From Adenanthera pavonina (taxonomy: Eukaryota > Streptophyta > Magnoliopsida > Fabales > Fabaceae), in contig JAIVEN010000015.1 in the NCBI GenBank assembly GCA_026686845.1, forward strand, positions 27,137,501 to 27,201,500: 64,000 nucleotides of DNA, in the 5' to 3' direction. Shown piece after piece: positions 1 through 11,181 of the stretch. How positions within the stretch are numbered: the stretch's first letter is position 1; every line of letters begins with the position of its first letter. A program made the translations under genes and the position numbers. The notes under the pieces are model-generated. The model was not told where the DNA came from. It made no database searches and worked only from the letters and a program-made list of their open reading frames with translations.

Positions 1-3000
1 TCTTAGTGATATTTATGGCACTTTGATTATCACACATGATGGGTATCTTCTTTATTTTAACCTCAAGATCCTCTAGCTGCTGCTTCATCTAGATGACTTG
101 GGCACAACAGCTTCCAGCTGTAACATACTCAGCTTCTGCAGTGGATAGAGCCACACTGTTTTGCTTTTTGCTGAACCATGACACCAGGGATCCCCCAAGA
201 AACTGACAAGTTCCACTTGTGCTTTTTCTGTTAGTTTTGGATCCTGCAAAATCAGCATCAGTGTATCCTTTGAGATCTTCTCCATTGCCTTATGGATACC
301 AAAGACCCATTTGTGATGTTCCAATGAGATATCTGAAAATTCTTTTCACAGCTGTTGCATGGGTCTCTTTGGGGCATGATTGGAACCTTGCACACATACA
401 GACACTGAATATAATGTCAGGTCTGCTGGCAGTTAAGTACAGCAGGGATCCAATCATTCTTCTGTACTGAGTAATGTCAAACATCTTCCCATTCTCATCC
501 ATGTCCAGTTTGGTTGCAGTAGCCATAGGTGTTCCCATTGGCTTGGCATTCTCCATTCCAAACTTCTTTAGCAGCTCTTTCAGATACTTGGATTGGCTGA
601 GGAAGATGCCATCATCTCGCTGTCTGATTTGCAGTCCAAGGAAGAAATTGAGTTCACCCATCATAGACATCTCGAATTCTCCCTGCATTAACTTAGAAAA
701 TTTCTTGCAAAGAGCCTCATTAGTAGCACCGAAAATAATATCATCAACATAAATTTGAACAATTAGTAAATCTTTATTTTCTTTCTTAGTAAATAAGGTT
801 GGGTCAACTTTGCCTCCATTGAATCCTTTTTCACTTAGAAAATTGCTCAGTCTCTCATACCATGCTCTAGGGGCTTATTTTAAACCATAAAGAGCTTTCT
901 TCAGTTTGTAGACATGGTTTGGTTTTGTAGAATCCTCAAAGCCTGGAGGTTGATCTACATAGACTTCTTCCATGATATATCCATTCAGAAAGGCACTCTT
1001 TACATCCATTAGATATAGTAAAATGTTTTTCATGCATGCATATGCCAGCAGTATTCTTATAGCCTCTAGTCTAGCTACTGGTGCAAAGGTTTCTTCAAAA
1101 TCAATGCCTTCTTCCTGATTATACCCTTTAGCAACCAGTCTAGCTTTATTTCTAATTATTGTTCCAGATTCATCAAGTTTATTTTTGAAAACCCATTTGG
1201 TACCAATAACAGGATGATTTCTGGGCCTTGATACTAAATCCCAAACTTGATTTCTTTCAAACTGATTTAGTTCATCTTGCATAGCCAAAATCCAGTAATC
1301 ATCAGTTAAGGCTTCTTCAGCACATTTGGGTTCAATTTGAGAAATGAAAGCACAGTTTAGCAGTTGATCCCTTAACTGTTTTCTGGTTTTGACTTTCTCT
1401 TGAACATCCCCTATCACTTGATCAACAGGGTGATTCCTTTGATATCTCCAAGCTCTAGGGAGTTCTTGAGATGTTTCTTCATTTTCATCAAACTCTTGCT
1501 CCTGGATATCTTTCTCTGTGTTAACAGATTCAGGTATCTTTGGAGATTTTGTTTTATTTTTATCAAAAATCCCCAGTTTTTCAAAGTTGAAAGCAAGATC
1601 TTCCTCATTGGCAATATGTTTTGAAACAGTTTCATTTTCAATGAAAACCACATGCACAGATTCTTCTATCATATTTGATCTTTTGTTATAAACTCTATAT
1701 GCCTTACTCCTACTAGAATAGCCCAGAAATATACCTTCATCGGATTTGGCATCAAACTTACCCAGATTTTCTTTTCCGTTGTTATGGACGAAGCATTTGC
1801 ATCCGAACACATGGAGATGAGACAGATTTGGCTTTCTCCCCTTGTACAGCTCGTATGGAGTCTTTCCAAGGATGGGTCTGATGTATGCTCTGTTGATGGT
1901 GTAACTTGCTGTGTTCACTGCATCAACCCAAAACACTTGAGAAAGTTCTTTCTCATTCAGCATAGCTCTGGCCATCTCCCCAATAGTTCAGTTCTTCCTT
2001 TCTACTACTCCATTCTGTTGAGGAGTCCTAGGAGCTGAGAAGTTGTGGTCAATTCCATGCTCACTGCAGTACTCCAGGAAGTATGCATTTTCAAATTCTC
2101 CTCCATGATCTAACGTGATAGACACAATAGAAATACCTTTCTCATTTTACACTTTCTTAGTTAAGGTTACAAATGCATCAAAGGTATCACTTTTAGAGGA
2201 AAGAAATAATGTCCAAGTGAATCTAGAATAATCATCTACAATTACAAGCACATACAGATTACCACCAAGACTCTTTACCCTAGAAGGTCTAATTAAGTCC
2301 ATATGCAGCAACTCAAGTGGTCTAGTTGTGGTAACTATGTTCTTAGATTTGAAGGATGATTTAATTTGTTTTCCTTTTAAGCATGCATCACATTCTTTGT
2401 CCTTTTCAAAAGATATTTTTGGCAAACCCGTAACTAGCTCATTTTTAACCAGTTTCGACAATTGATTCATATTAACATGAGCTAATCTCCTATGCCATAA
2501 CCAACTATCGTTATTTTGACTAATTAAGTACACAGAATCTAAGGGAGGAAGTTCATCAAGATCAATAGTATAACAGTTACCATCCCTTTGAGCTTTTAAG
2601 ATTACTTTGTAATCACTTTTTCTGATGACCAGGCAAAACTTTGAGTCAAACAGCACCCAGTTTCCTCTATCACAGGTCTGACTCACGCTCAGCAGATTGT
2701 GGTTGAGGCCAATTACAAACAGCACTTCTTCAATGGATGTTTCTGGATTTTTCCCCACAATGCCAATGCCAATGATTTTACCATATTGATCACCTCCAAA
2801 GGTCACCTTTCCTCCTTTCTTGTCTCTAAGGGTGATGAACTTCTCCTTATCACCAGTCATGTGGCTTGAGCAGGCACTGTCCATATACCATTTGTTGCTC
2901 TTCTTAGCTTTAAGACAGATCTGCAAGTCAATATTCATGTTTTCCTTTTAGGTACCTAAATTTGCTTGGGTCCTTTTTGGTTAGTAGATCTTTCCCTAGA

Positions 3001-4722
3001 TGCAGATGCAACTCTAGGAACCCATTCAACTTTCCTGCTAAGTCCATTTTTCTTTAAAATACAGGAACTCGAAATGTGTCCCTTTTTGTTGCAGAAATGG
3101 CAGGTAGTGAAGGGACTACTAGATTGAGAGGCAGGAAGAAAATAATGTAGATAATACTTCTATTTAGCATGCCTTGGTTGGTTATATGTCTCAATATGAG
3201 GTGATGCACTATTTTTCTTCTTATTGCTCTCAGCATGCATAAAATGTCTTCTGTATGCATTTTGGTTTTTCTTCCTAATTTTTTCTTTGACAGCACATGG
3301 ATCATAGCCAAGACCAGCTTTTCCTTGTGAAATTCTTTGGCTCCCCATCAAGGCAAACAATATATCTTTACCTCTAGTGAGCTTAGACATGCTTTTAACT
3401 AAGTAATCATTAGTTTGCTTAAGTTCAGTGCATGAAGTACAGCAAACAGATTCAACATTAGGTAAAGAAGTAATTTCAGATATTGTGCTTTGTGATTCTA
3501 GCTTGTTTATCTTCTTCTTTGCCAGTTTTAGTTCTTTAGCAACTTTAATGAAATCATCATGAAGCTCATGAAATGCATCCAGTAAGTCAGAATAGGAAGG
3601 TTCAGATTCATATACCTCTTCTTCCTGATCACTGCTGCATGAGGGAGTGGCTTCTTTAGAAGCAAGTGCCATCAGACAAATGTTGGCAATCTCATCTTCT
3701 TCTTCTTCTTCCTCATCTGAGCTATTGCCCCATATGGATGAGATGTAGGCTTTCTTCCTCTTCCCTTTGTCAGCAACTTTCTTTTCTTTTTCTTGCTTCC
3801 TGAGGAATTGGGGGCAGTCCCACTTTATGTGTCCCTGCTTCTTGCACTCATAACAAGTTGCCTCTTTCAAGCTTTCTCCAGCAGCTCCCTTCTTGAAGAA
3901 TCTCTTGTTCTTTTTCTTGCTGTAGAATCTTCCGAATTTTCTGACCATCATAGCCAGAGTTTCCTCATCCAGCCCATCATCTTCGTCAGATTCTTCTTCC
4001 TTTTCATCAGTAGCTTTGAGGGCAAGGCCTTTCTTCTTTCTGTCCATCCCAGCTTCCTTGAGAGCTTTGATTTTTCCTTCATACTCTTCAAGACTGCCAA
4101 AGAGAGCTGTGACAGAGGCCATTGATTCTCCTCTGGCTTCTTCTATTGCTGTCACCTTGGGCTGCCATTCCAGAGGAAGTGCTCTGAGAATTTTTCTCAC
4201 TTTCTCTGATTGAGTGTATTCCTTTCCTAGACTCTTTAGTTGATTCACAATGAGAGTGAATCTCTTTTGGAGCTCTTTTATAGTTTCTCCTTCAGCCATC
4301 TTCAAGCTCTCATACTCTCCAATGCATGTATTGAGTCTGTTCTCCCTGACCCCAGATGTCCCTTCATGTGCAATCTGCAGAGTGTCCCACATCCCTTTTG
4401 TAGTGGTGCATTGTGAGATCCTGTAGAATTCGTCCTGGTTCAAGGCACTGACTAGACAATGCTTTGCTTTAAAATTCAGTAGGACTCTCCTTCTGTCTTC
4501 ATCATTCCACTCTGCTTCCAGCTTCTCTTTGTGTCTTCCATCTTCAGTTAGAGCCATTGGGACAAAATCTCCTTTATCAATGACTGACCAGATGTCAAGA
4601 TCAATTGATTGGAGGTAGATTTACATCCTCATCTTCCAGTACCCATAATGCTCTCCACTGAAGCCTGGTGGTCTGTTAGTGTTGTTTCCTTCAGGAAGTA
4701 TACTCTCTCCAAAGCCAGCCAT
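1..4722 (-). pseudogene. Copia-1 gag-pol polyprotein, broken by stops and two frameshifts
   Basis: It encoded the capsid and replication enzymes of copia-1. The start ATG at 4720-4722 (MAGFGESILPEG) lies about 40 bp after the primer-binding site. Domains on the minus strand: gag about 4560-4000, CCHC knuckle CYECKKQGHIKWDC at 3855-3814, acidic/coiled tail to 3160, second knuckle CHFCNKKGHISSSC at 3102-3061, protease DSACSSHMTG near 2880, HHCC integrase head (LWHRRLAHV...CDACLKGK) near 2510-2370, integrase D,D,E core 2330-1990, RT 1260-480 with an intact YVDDIIFG near 745, and RNase H from about 270 to the edge. In-frame stops sit at 4621, 3160, 2956, 2147, 1988, 875 and 89, with frame changes near 2945 and 290. 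Little else is damaged, so it is a fairly young dead copy. Confidence 0.93.
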
Positions 4723-4763
4723 CTTTGTTCCCGGACTGTAAAATCCTTTGAATGGGAATTCGG

Positions 4764-4775
4764 GCTCTAATATCA
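4764..4775 (-). promoter_or_regulatory. Copia-1 primer-binding site for initiator tRNA-Met
   Basis: The minus strand reads TGATATTAGAGC, which differs at two positions from the usual plant retrotransposon site TGGTATCAGAGC. It lies two bases inside the LTR end, as expected for minus-strand DNA priming. Confidence 0.85.
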
Positions 4776-5319
4776 CTTGTTAACAAGGCTGACTTCCCAA
4801 GAAGGGGGGGTGAATTGGGAAGATTGAAATTTTTCTGCACAAAGTGAAGTGGGTGAAGATATCACAGTATAATGGAAGCAATGAGTAAAATAGAGTAAGC
4901 TGATAAGTAAGGATAAGGAGAAGAAAACTCAGTGATTTATCTTGGTTCGATCTATCCACTTGACCTACGTCCAGTCCCCAAGACAACTCTTGAGATTTAT
5001 CCACTATACAGCAAGAATTTCAACGGGCTTCTTGCTAATGCCACAGTACATGAGTATGCTCTGTTTCTGAGCTCTCTCAAACTCTCCAAGCACTTTCTCT
5101 ATGTGCTTCCCAATCCCCTTGTGAATTCCCCTCACAAGTAAATCTATCTTCCAGATGAAGAGTAGATTGTTTACAAAGATACAACTCTCTTGAATAGAGT
5201 AGATAAGAAGGTTAAAGTACAGATAATGAAGTTGAGAGGGTAAAAGTTTTTGAGATGAAGATTCAGCAGAAATTCGGTATATACAAGTTTAATTCGTTAC
5301 CCATAACTTCAAATGATGT

Positions 5320-5330
5320 TATATTTATAG
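5320..5330 (-). promoter_or_regulatory. LTR TATA box of copia-1
   Basis: The minus strand reads CTATAAATATA followed by ACATCATTTGAA. The solo copia LTR at 47.8-50.4 kb has CTATAAATAG followed by AACATCATTTGAA at the equivalent place. Conservation between two otherwise diverged LTRs supports a core promoter, placing R and U5 between about 5300 and 4778. Confidence 0.7.
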
Positions 5331-5752
5331 TTTTAGTTCTCAAATATCCGTTAGAGACTAAATCTATCCGTTGGGGAAGTTATCCAACGGTTACTCTGAA
5401 AAACTACGTTTACCAACCGTATTTAATGTTTCTGACACACTGAAATTCGAATATTGGTTGGTCAACAGACGAATTTCAAAGGAACCGAAGGTTAAAGCTT
5501 CCAATGTTAAAATACGAAGTTCGTCTGTCCATAGAGTGAAATTCGAATTTTGAAATTTATAAAATATTTTTACAATGTGACATACGAATTTTCAAGAAGA
5601 AAGTTTTTCTGTAAATCGTGAACAGTGTTTTCAATTTGCTACAGTACCCTCGAAATTCGAATTTTGGATGCCCAAAATTCGTCTGTCCATTAAACGTTCC
5701 AAGAGGCATAGTAGTTCACTTTCTTTGAAATTCGAATTTTGATAGAGTGAAA

Positions 5753-6160
5753 TTCGTCTGTCAGAGAGCAATTTTGAAACTTAATTTCTTCTTGATTTCA
5801 GATGAACTTTAACATAGTTTCAGACGAATTTCTTCTGTTTTCTCAAGTTGTGTTTTGTCTGAAATTTGAATTTTGAAAGAGTGAAATTCGAATGTCACAA
5901 AGAAGCTCCTTTCAGACTTACATGAAAATTCGAATGTTGCTAAGTCAAAGTTCGTCTGTCAGAGAGCATTTTTCAAACTCAATTTCTTCTTGATTTCAGA
6001 TGAACTTTAACGTAGTTTCAGACGAATTTCTTTAGTTTTCACAAATTGCATTTTGTCTGAAATTCAAATTTTGAAACTGTGAAGTTCGTCTATCACTAAA
6101 AGGCTTCTTTCAGACTTGATGAAAATTCAAATTTTGAATGGCCAAAATTCATCTGACAGA
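5753..6160 (-). repeat. Two-copy 198-bp tandem repeat within the U3 of copia-1
   Basis: The sequence ttcgtctgtcagagagca starts at 5753 and again at 5951. Both copies continue through a stretch ending in cagatgaactttaac, then cagacgaatttct. The second copy has point changes and ends indistinctly near 6160. Together with flanking single motifs this makes an array of AATTCGAA-type boxes in the LTR enhancer region. Confidence 0.8.
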
Positions 6161-6490
6161 GAGACATCTCTTCAGACTTATTTAGTTTTAGCTCGAAATT
6201 CGAATGTCCAAAAGCAAAATTCGAATTTCCAACTTGACAGTTCAGTTAAACTTTCAAACTTCGTCTGTTTGAGAGTGCTTTTCAAATAAGTAAAGATTTA
6301 ATTTCAAATCAAGGTTTGAAAACATCTTTTTCTTAAATCAAAATCTTTTACCCAATCACAACTTAAACTAAAGAGATCTAACAGCAGATACTCAGAAAAT
6401 CTTCACTTGAGACAACTTTGATCTCCTTTGATATCTTCAATCCAAGCTCTTGAGTGTTGGTTTGGAATCATCAAAACTCTTGATTCAACA

Positions 6491-6685
6491 AAGTTTTCTT
6501 GGGGTCTTGCTTCTTGACCAATAACTTCTATTCTTCCTATTCGTGCATTCTTCTTTGTTTATCTTTTCCATTTGTTTAATGTGTTCTTGGTGTTTTATTT
6601 GCTTCTCTTTGATCTTAGCACAATCCTTATGTTTCCCAATTCGATTGAAGGTTCGTGAGACAAGTTTTACACAGGTTTTCTATCA
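6491..6685 (+). repeat. 3' end of gypsy-1 5' LTR (195-bp remnant)
   Basis: It aligns without gaps to the last 195 bp of the 3' LTR, from aagttttcttggggtcttgc to the terminal ttttctatca. The abrupt start at 6491 coincides with the outer end of the copia-1 LTR, marking the copia insertion point. Confidence 0.9.
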
Positions 6686-6687
6686 TT

Positions 6688-6699
6688 TGGCATCAGAGC
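6688..6699 (+). promoter_or_regulatory. Gypsy-1 primer-binding site for initiator tRNA-Met
   Basis: TGGCATCAGAGC lies two bases after the LTR end and differs from the standard TGGTATCAGAGC at one position. Confidence 0.9.
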
Positions 6700-7966
6700 T
6701 CCGACTTGCTAGTATCAAGGTTGTTGTTTTCTTCTTCCAATCTTGGTGTTTTGTCCCTTCTTTCTTCTGTCCAGATTTGTTCTTGTGCTTCTTTTGTGTT
6801 TTTTTGTGTCGTGATTCTTCTCACTTTGTGTCTCTTGCGTGTGGCATCTTCATAAGTTGTTTGTTCTTGTTGTCTTTTTGTTGGATCATCTCTTCCTTAT
6901 GACTTGTTCCTATCTCTTGTTGTCTTCTGTCCATATTTGTAGTTTTCTAAAAAAAAATAATTCGCATTATTTTTGTTGTTGCAATTTTTAGTATTGTCTA
7001 GAAAGTTTGAATTTGTGTGTGTCCAGTTATAAAAAAAATTCAAAAAAAAATATAGTTGCTTTTACAAAAAAGAAAAAGAAGAAGAGAAGAGAAGAGAAAC
7101 AGCTAAAAAACGAAAAAAAAGAAGAAAAAAGTTTATTGCTAGACCTTTCAAATTTGTTATATCAATCAACTACTTGATGGTCAAGATAAAATCTTTCTTG
7201 ATTGATTACTTGCTTTCCTAATTCATATAGTTTCCTATTTTATTGAGTGGACTGTAAGTTGAGAAACAAAAAAAAAAGTTGGTCCTTTTGTTCTTCTTGT
7301 TCTTCAAGTCACATTGGAAATTACTAAATTCAACAAACTTGATTGGCAAGTTTCAAACTCTTGTGTAGATTGCTACTTTCCTAATCTTATTTCCTTATTT
7401 TGTTTCCTAATTTATCATTGTGCTACAACTTGTTTCCTTTTTCCTCTATTGTTCTACCTTCCTTTTCTCTTCTTTCTTAGTTTCCTATATTGTTCATTGT
7501 GATTTTCCTTGCTTTGTTTGTTGGCTGTCCAGATTTCTTTCCTTTTCTTTCTTTCTTGTTTTTCATGCCACTTCTCCAGAATCATTTATTCATATTGTTC
7601 AATTTCTTTCCTAATTTGTGCTACAGTTATTCCATGTCTCTTGGTCTCATTTTATGCATGAATTTTAGTTGAGTTTTTGGTCCCAAATTTGATTCTTTGA
7701 AACTTGAATTTTGGGTTTTAGCTTTGTGTCACCACTAATTTTTACATCCTCTCCCTTTTGATTTGCTGGAGATGAATTAAGAACATTAAAGAGAGCAAGT
7801 GAGCGGAAAAAGGCAAGAGTGATTTGTATTATAGAAAAAGCCGCATTTTATGTGTGAAACACGAGTCAAATTGCGTATTATTCTTGAGTGTAAACACATG
7901 AGAAGAGTGTGTGAGGTTCCATTACTTTCTTTTCCTTTGTTTGCACTAACAATTTTAGGTAGAATC
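6700..7966 (+). other. Gypsy-1 untranslated leader, no gene seen
   Basis: This 1.27-kb stretch between the primer-binding site and gag is rich in T/C runs with an A-rich block at about 7030-7135. The open frames in it are low-complexity Phe/Leu/Ser strings produced by the T/C bias. I see no conserved domain. A long leader is normal for this kind of element. Confidence 0.75.
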
Positions 7967-8946
7967 ATGTCTAGTGATGAAGGTGAAGTTGATCTTAAGT
8001 TGTTCATCAAATCTATCCATGAGCAATTTAAGAGAATGCAAGATTAGATGGCATGGAATCATCTTCCAATTCCAAAAGAGGCCGAAACAGAAATATGATG
8101 AGTGAAGATGAAAATAAATCTAGTAAAGAAGAAATGTCTCACTCAAGAGGGACTAGACAAGCATCATTTCATAAGAAGGATCCTCTTGGTAACATAAAGA
8201 TGAAAATCCCTTCCTTTCAAGGAAAAGCCGATCCTGATGCATATCTTGAATTGGAAAGAAGAATGGAGCATGTCTTTGAGTATTATTCTTATTCAGAGGA
8301 GAGCAAAGTGAAATTGGCTGCGGTGGAATTTATAGATTATGCAAGCATTTGATGGGACCAATTGCTTACCACCAGAAGACGTACAGGTGAAGGTCCAATT
8401 CGGTCTTGGAATGAAATGAAGGCCATCATGAGAAAGAGACATGTCCCTAATCATTATTTTAGGGATGCTCATACAAAGCTCCAGAAACTGAAACAAAAAT
8501 TTATGAGTGTTGAAGAATATCATCACGAAATGGAGATTGTCATGATTAAGGCAAAAGTGGAAGAAGATCTTGAGCAAACAATGGCAAGGTTCCTTAGAGG
8601 ATTGAATCCAGAGATTGCTGCTGAGGTTGAGATGCAAAACTACCTCGATATGGGGGAGTTATTGCATAAGGTCATCAAAGTAGAAAAGAACTTGAAAGCC
8701 AAGCAAAAGTTGAAGGCCTTTGGAGGCTTAAGCAAGGAGGCAAGATTTTCCTTCAAGCCAAAGAGAGAGACCAAGCCAAAGGAGGAGAAAAAGATGAAGG
8801 TGCAGCGTTCTACTTCGAAAGGTAAAACTGATTCTAAACCTTTTTCTTCTAATTCTTCTTCAAAAATTAAATGTTTTAAATGTCAAGATTTTGGTCATAT
8901 TGCTTCTCAATGTCCAAATAAACAAACTATGATCTTGCTGGTGATA
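7967..8946 (+). pseudogene. Gypsy-1 gag pseudogene
   Basis: Gag would form the virus-like particle and package the RNA. The likely start is the ATG at 7967 (MSSDEGEVDLKLFIKSIHEQ). The frame is lost near 8045, resumes at 8053, meets a TGA at 8350-8352 where family members have Trp, and continues from 8362. Seen in order: the gag core (KMKIPSFQGKADPDAYLELE near 8205, then SWNEMKAIMRKRHVPNHYF near 8410), a basic linker, and one CCHC zinc knuckle, CFKCQDFGHIASQC, near 8871-8912. A further frame change near 8930 joins it to pol. It cannot make intact Gag. Confidence 0.88.
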
Positions 8947-11099
8947 TAGCTAGTAGTAGTGATGAGGAAGTTGAGGAAGGTGGATCTATGCCCTCTTTGA
9001 CTGATGATTCTGACATGGAGATTATGGAGGCTATGCATGGGAAAGCTCTAGTGTCAAGACAAGCTCTCGACATTCAACTAGGAGAGGATCTAGAAAAGGA
9101 ATAGCGTGAGCATATCTTTTACACTAGGTGTTTTGTCAATAACAAGGTATGTAATCTTATCATTGATAATGGTAGTTGTACGAACATTGCTAGTACCTTA
9201 TTAATTGAAAAGCTAGGTTTACCTACTCATAAACACCCCAAGCCTTTTAATTTGTTATGGTTTAATGATAGTGGGGATGCTAAGGTCACTAAACAAGTAG
9301 TTGTAGCATTTTCCATAGGTAATTTTCATGATGAGATTTTGTCTGAAGTGGCATCTATGTATGTTGGACACTTGTTGTTAAGTAGACCATGGCAGTTTGA
9401 TAGGTGAGTTAGGTATGATAATTATTCCAATAGATATTATTTCCTATTCACCAATAAAACCATTGTACTAACACCTATTCGTTCATTGGAAGCATTTGAA
9501 GATCAGAAAAGAATCACTCAAGAGTATAAGATGAGGGAAAAAGAAAAGAGAGAGAAAAACAAAGAGAAAAGTGAAAAAGAGAGAAAAGAAGTGAGCGATG
9601 AAGTAAAGAAAGAAAAGAAAAAGAGTGAAGAAAAGAAAGCGAGCTTGTTCTATAGAAGAAGTGAGATCAAGGAAGCTCTGTTTGATGAAAATTCATTGAT
9701 TCTATTATATAAGGATATGTATTTGGTTATGAATGATCTGCATAACTCTTTGCCTTCTAGTGTGTTAGCTTTTTATTGCAGGAATTTGGTAATTTGTTTC
9801 CGAAAGAGATACCTGATGGTTGGCCACCATTGAGGGGTATTGAACATATGATTATTTCATCCCCGGTGCTGCACTTCCAAATAGGCCTGCATATAGGGCA
9901 AATCCAGAAGAAACCAAGGAGATACAAAGGCAAGTTAAGGAATTGATGAAGAAAGGCTTCGTGAGAGAGAGCCTAAGTCCTTGTGTCGTTTCGGTCATAC
10001 TTGTGCCCAAGAAAGATGGCAAGTGGAGGATGTGCATGGACTGTCATGCCATCAATAAAATCACAGTTAAGTATCGATATCTTATTTCTCTTTTAGATGA
10101 TATGTTGGATGAATTGCATGGCGCATATTTATTTTCCAAAATAGATCTTAGGAGTGGATATCATCAGATTAGGATGAAAGAGGGAGATGAGTGAAAAACT
10201 GCATTTAAGACTAAATTTGCTTTATATGAATGGATGGTTATGCCCTTTGGGTACCTTTATGAGTCTTATGAATCATGTCTTTCGTCCTTTAATTGGCAAG
10301 TTTGTTGTTATTTATTTTAATGACACTCTTGTGTATTCTAAGAGTCTAGATGAGCATGTGATACATTTGCATGATGTGTTTGTGATTTTGAGGAATAACA
10401 GACTCTTTGGAAAGTCAGATAAGTGTACTTTCTGCTTGGATACTATTGTGTTTCTTGGCTTTGTTGTAGGTTCTGATGGTTTACGTGTGGATGAGGAGAA
10501 AGTTAAGGTGATACGTGAGTGGCCTACACCAAAGAATGCTAATGAGGTGAGAAGTTTCCATGGACTTGCTAGCTTCTATAGGAGGTTTGTGAAAGACTTC
10601 TCAATCATTGCTGCCCCATTGAATGATTTGGTAAGAAAGAATGTAACTTTTAAGTGGGGTGAATCCCAAGATGTGGCTTTCAATACCTTGAAAGATAAAT
10701 TAACAAATGCCCCTCTTCTTATACTTCCTGATTTTTCTAAGGTGTTTGAGATTGAATGTGATGCATCTGGAATTGGTATTGGTGCTGTGTCAATGCAAGA
10801 TTCTAGGCCTATTGCATATTTTAGTGAGAAACTAAGTGGTGCATGTTTGAACTATTCAACTTATGACAAGGAATTGTATGCACTGAAAAGAACTTTAGAG
10901 ACTTGACAACATTATTTGTGGCCAAAAGAATTTGTCATTCATTCTGATCATGAGAGTCTTAAGTTCTTGAAATCTCAAAATAAGTTGAATAAGAGGCATG
11001 CTAGATGGCTTGAGTTTATTGAAACGTTTCCTTATGTCATTAAGCATAAACAAGGCAATGAGAATGTTGTTGCTGATGTTTTGTCTAGGAGGTACTCTT
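8947..11099 (+). pseudogene. Gypsy-1 pol pseudogene: protease, reverse transcriptase, RNase H
   Basis: Protease is at about 9120-9410 (LIIDNGSCTNIAS, ending in HLLLSRPWQFD), after a TAG near 9102. A Lys/Glu-rich linker lies at 9486-9650. RT begins near 9880 (NPEETKEIQRQVKELMKKGF) and includes SVILVPKKDGKWRMCMDC and FSKIDLRSGYHQIRM. It is cut by a TGA at 10192, and a short deletion after MPFG shifts the frame. The catalytic motif reads YFND at 10313-10324 instead of YFDD. RNase H runs about 10745-11095 (FEIECDASGIGIGAVSMQ, later VVADVLSRRYS) with a TGA at 10904 where Trp is expected. Each break alone would stop Pol; the Asp-to-Asn change would also disable RT catalysis. Confidence 0.9.
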
Positions 11100-11181
11100 T
11101 GATTACTTCTATGCAAGCTAGGTTGATTGGTTTTGATTTCTTGAAAAGCTTGTATGAGAATGATGTTGATTTTGCTGAGAT

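Larger units (their letters stand above)
1..6490 (-). mobile_element. Copia-1: Ty1/copia LTR retrotransposon, SIRE-like, incomplete at left edge
   Basis: The sequence shows, in minus-strand order, a 5' LTR (6490-4778), a primer-binding site, gag with a CCHC knuckle, a second CCHC knuckle, protease, integrase, reverse transcriptase and the start of RNase H, which runs off the window at position 1. Integrase before RT is the Ty1/copia order. The long LTR, long gag tail and second knuckle suggest the SIRE/Maximus lineage; that placement is inference. The right end abuts gypsy-1 LTR sequence, so copia-1 appears to have inserted into gypsy-1. The rest of RNase H and the 3' LTR must lie left of the window. 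Confidence 0.93.
4778..6490 (-). repeat. 5' LTR of copia-1 (1,713 bp)
   Basis: The lower boundary is set by the terminal CA of the minus-strand LTR, two bases from a tRNA-Met-type primer-binding site. The upper boundary is the TG of the minus strand (plus strand ...gattcaaca at 6490), immediately followed by gypsy-1 LTR sequence. The LTR contains a TATA box, a field of repeated AATTCGAA / AGACGAATTT motifs in U3, and near its 3' end the motif CCCAAGAAGGGGGGTGAATT, shared with the other copia LTRs in this window. Confidence 0.9.

Noticed and set aside
6543..7672. Series of Phe/Leu/Ser-rich open frames
   Set aside because: Product of T/C bias in the gypsy-1 leader; no domain or stable start context.
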